From the NCBI GenBank assembly GCA_019115165.1, contig DXEB01000017.1, forward strand, positions 1-64,000: 64,000 bases of DNA, written 5' to 3'. The notes below the pieces were generated by a model. It ran no database searches, was not told where the DNA came from, and was given only the letters and a program-made list of their open reading frames with translations. Positions 63,459-64,000 of the stretch are shown here, piece by piece. Numbering within the stretch: position 1 is the stretch's first letter; each line of letters starts with the position of its first letter. A program made the position numbers and the translations under genes. This DNA is from Candidatus Anaerotignum merdipullorum. GTDB taxonomy: Bacteria > Bacillota > Clostridia > Lachnospirales > Anaerotignaceae.

Positions 63459-63487
63459 TTGAAATCAATATGGAATCAGTATATCAT
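63459..63487 (+). promoter_or_regulatory. Promoter of rlmD
   Basis: TTGAAA, 17-base spacer, TATCAT. It overlaps the opposite promoter of the S1-domain gene (63478-63506), so the two likely compete. Confidence 0.65.
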
Positions 63488-63506
63488 AGAATGCGGGCGA
63501 ATACAA
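63478..63506 (-). promoter_or_regulatory. Promoter of the S1-domain gene
   Basis: On the minus strand: TTGTAT, 17-base spacer, TATACT with TGA extended -10. Confidence 0.72.
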
Positions 63507-63537
63507 ATACAATTTTTTTTATATTTTGGAGGATACA

Positions 63538-64000
63538 ATGAAGAAAAAAGACATCATTACTGTGAAAATTGATGGTGTAAGATTCCCGAACAAAGCGTTT
63601 GGGTATGTGGAAGGGGAAAAAGTGGTTGTTAAAAACGCGATTCCCGGACAGACGGTACAGGCGCAGGTGACTAAAAAACGCAGCGGCGCAGTGGAAGCAA
63701 GACTTTTGGGAGTGATGGAACCCTCAGATTTGGAGCGTACGGAAGGCTACTGTTCTCATTATGCCATTTGCGGCGGATGCACTTACCAAACGATGCAGCG
63801 TCAGGCGGAACTGGATATGAAAGAACGCCAGGTGAGACAATTATTAGAAGAAGCAGGCATTATGGTAGAGCAGTGGGAAGGAATCACACCGTCTCCAATG
63901 GAAACAGGTTATCGGAACAAATGCGAATTTTCTTTTGGTGATGAAGAAAAAGATGGTCCTCTGGCACTGGGGATGCGAAAAAAGATGAGCCATTATGAAG
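63538..64000 (+). CDS. rlmD: 23S rRNA (uracil-5-)-methyltransferase, 3' truncated by window edge
   Basis: The frame is open from ATG 63538 to the window end (154 codons). An N-terminal TRAM-like OB domain (VKIDGVRFPNKAFGYVEGEK, AIPGQTVQAQVTKK) is followed by the iron-sulphur cysteines of RlmD/TrmA-type enzymes (YCSHYAICGGCTYQ) and GYRNKCEFSFG. The methyltransferase domain lies beyond the window. GGAGG precedes the ATG. The exact target base (U747 or U1939) cannot be told from this part. Confidence 0.9.
   Translation, partial: MKKKDIITVKIDGVRFPNKAFGYVEGEKVVVKNAIPGQTVQAQVTKKRSGAVEARLLGVMEPSDLERTEGYCSHYAICGGCTYQTMQRQAELDMKERQVRQLLEEAGIMVEQWEGITPSPMETGYRNKCEFSFGDEEKDGPLALGMRKKMSHYE

Overview
The window is bacterial chromosome from an anaerobic, low-to-moderate GC Gram-positive organism (Bacillota, class Clostridia; a Lachnospirales-type host is my best guess, not proven). 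The reasons are an electron-transfer flavoprotein gene, a single-chain pyruvate:ferredoxin oxidoreductase, strong AGGAGG-type ribosome binding sites, many TTGnnn-17 bp-TATAAT promoters with extended -10 elements, a PspA/SPFH pair, and a NadD-YqeK fusion. Nearly all genes lie on the plus strand. Gaps between operons are purine-rich on that strand and often end in strong hairpin-T terminators. All calls were made by reading the sequence; no database search was run.

Layout. 1-7.4 kb: the end of etfA, a small (p)ppGpp synthetase, a LysR regulator divergent from a RidA/PhzF/DUF1805 operon, and a three-part protein (MPN/JAMM-like domain, membrane helix, LysM). 7.9-22.5 kb: a compact phage-derived block. 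A LexA/CI-type self-cleaving repressor is divergent from a rightward operon holding a late-control-like protein, both terminase subunits, portal, scaffold, capsid, connectors, contractile sheath, tube, tail chaperones, LysM tail protein, hub and baseplate. No integrase, replication, tail-fibre, holin or lysin genes are present. The usual long tape-measure gene is missing from its usual place. A second tail chaperone with a -1 frameshift site (A AAA AAC) and a 232-residue protein with a tape-measure-like C-terminus lie between the hub and baseplate genes. This is the most unusual part of the window and looks like a domesticated, very short-tailed contractile particle or a gene-transfer-agent-like system.

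22.9-34.5 kb: housekeeping genes secG, rnr, smpB and ssrA (tmRNA), two cell-envelope proteins (an L,D-transpeptidase and a stalk-domain protein), then nifJ with a structured leader. 34.6-39.2 kb: proline synthesis (proB, proA) with two unrelated membrane-protein genes between them, then a panE-like gene. 39.7-45.9 kb: rpmB (minus), a stalk/Ig-like secreted protein, and the rnz-tsaD-pspA-SPFH run, then an acetyltransferase. 47-50.2 kb: a MacAB-like efflux operon behind possible response-regulator sites. 50.4-57 kb: dnaE, a TRAP (mtrB) gene, pfkA and pyk. 57-64 kb: a cupin-type regulator (minus), yhbY, nadD-yqeK, rsfS, purC, small membrane proteins (one split by an in-frame UGA), an S1-domain protein (minus), and the start of rlmD.
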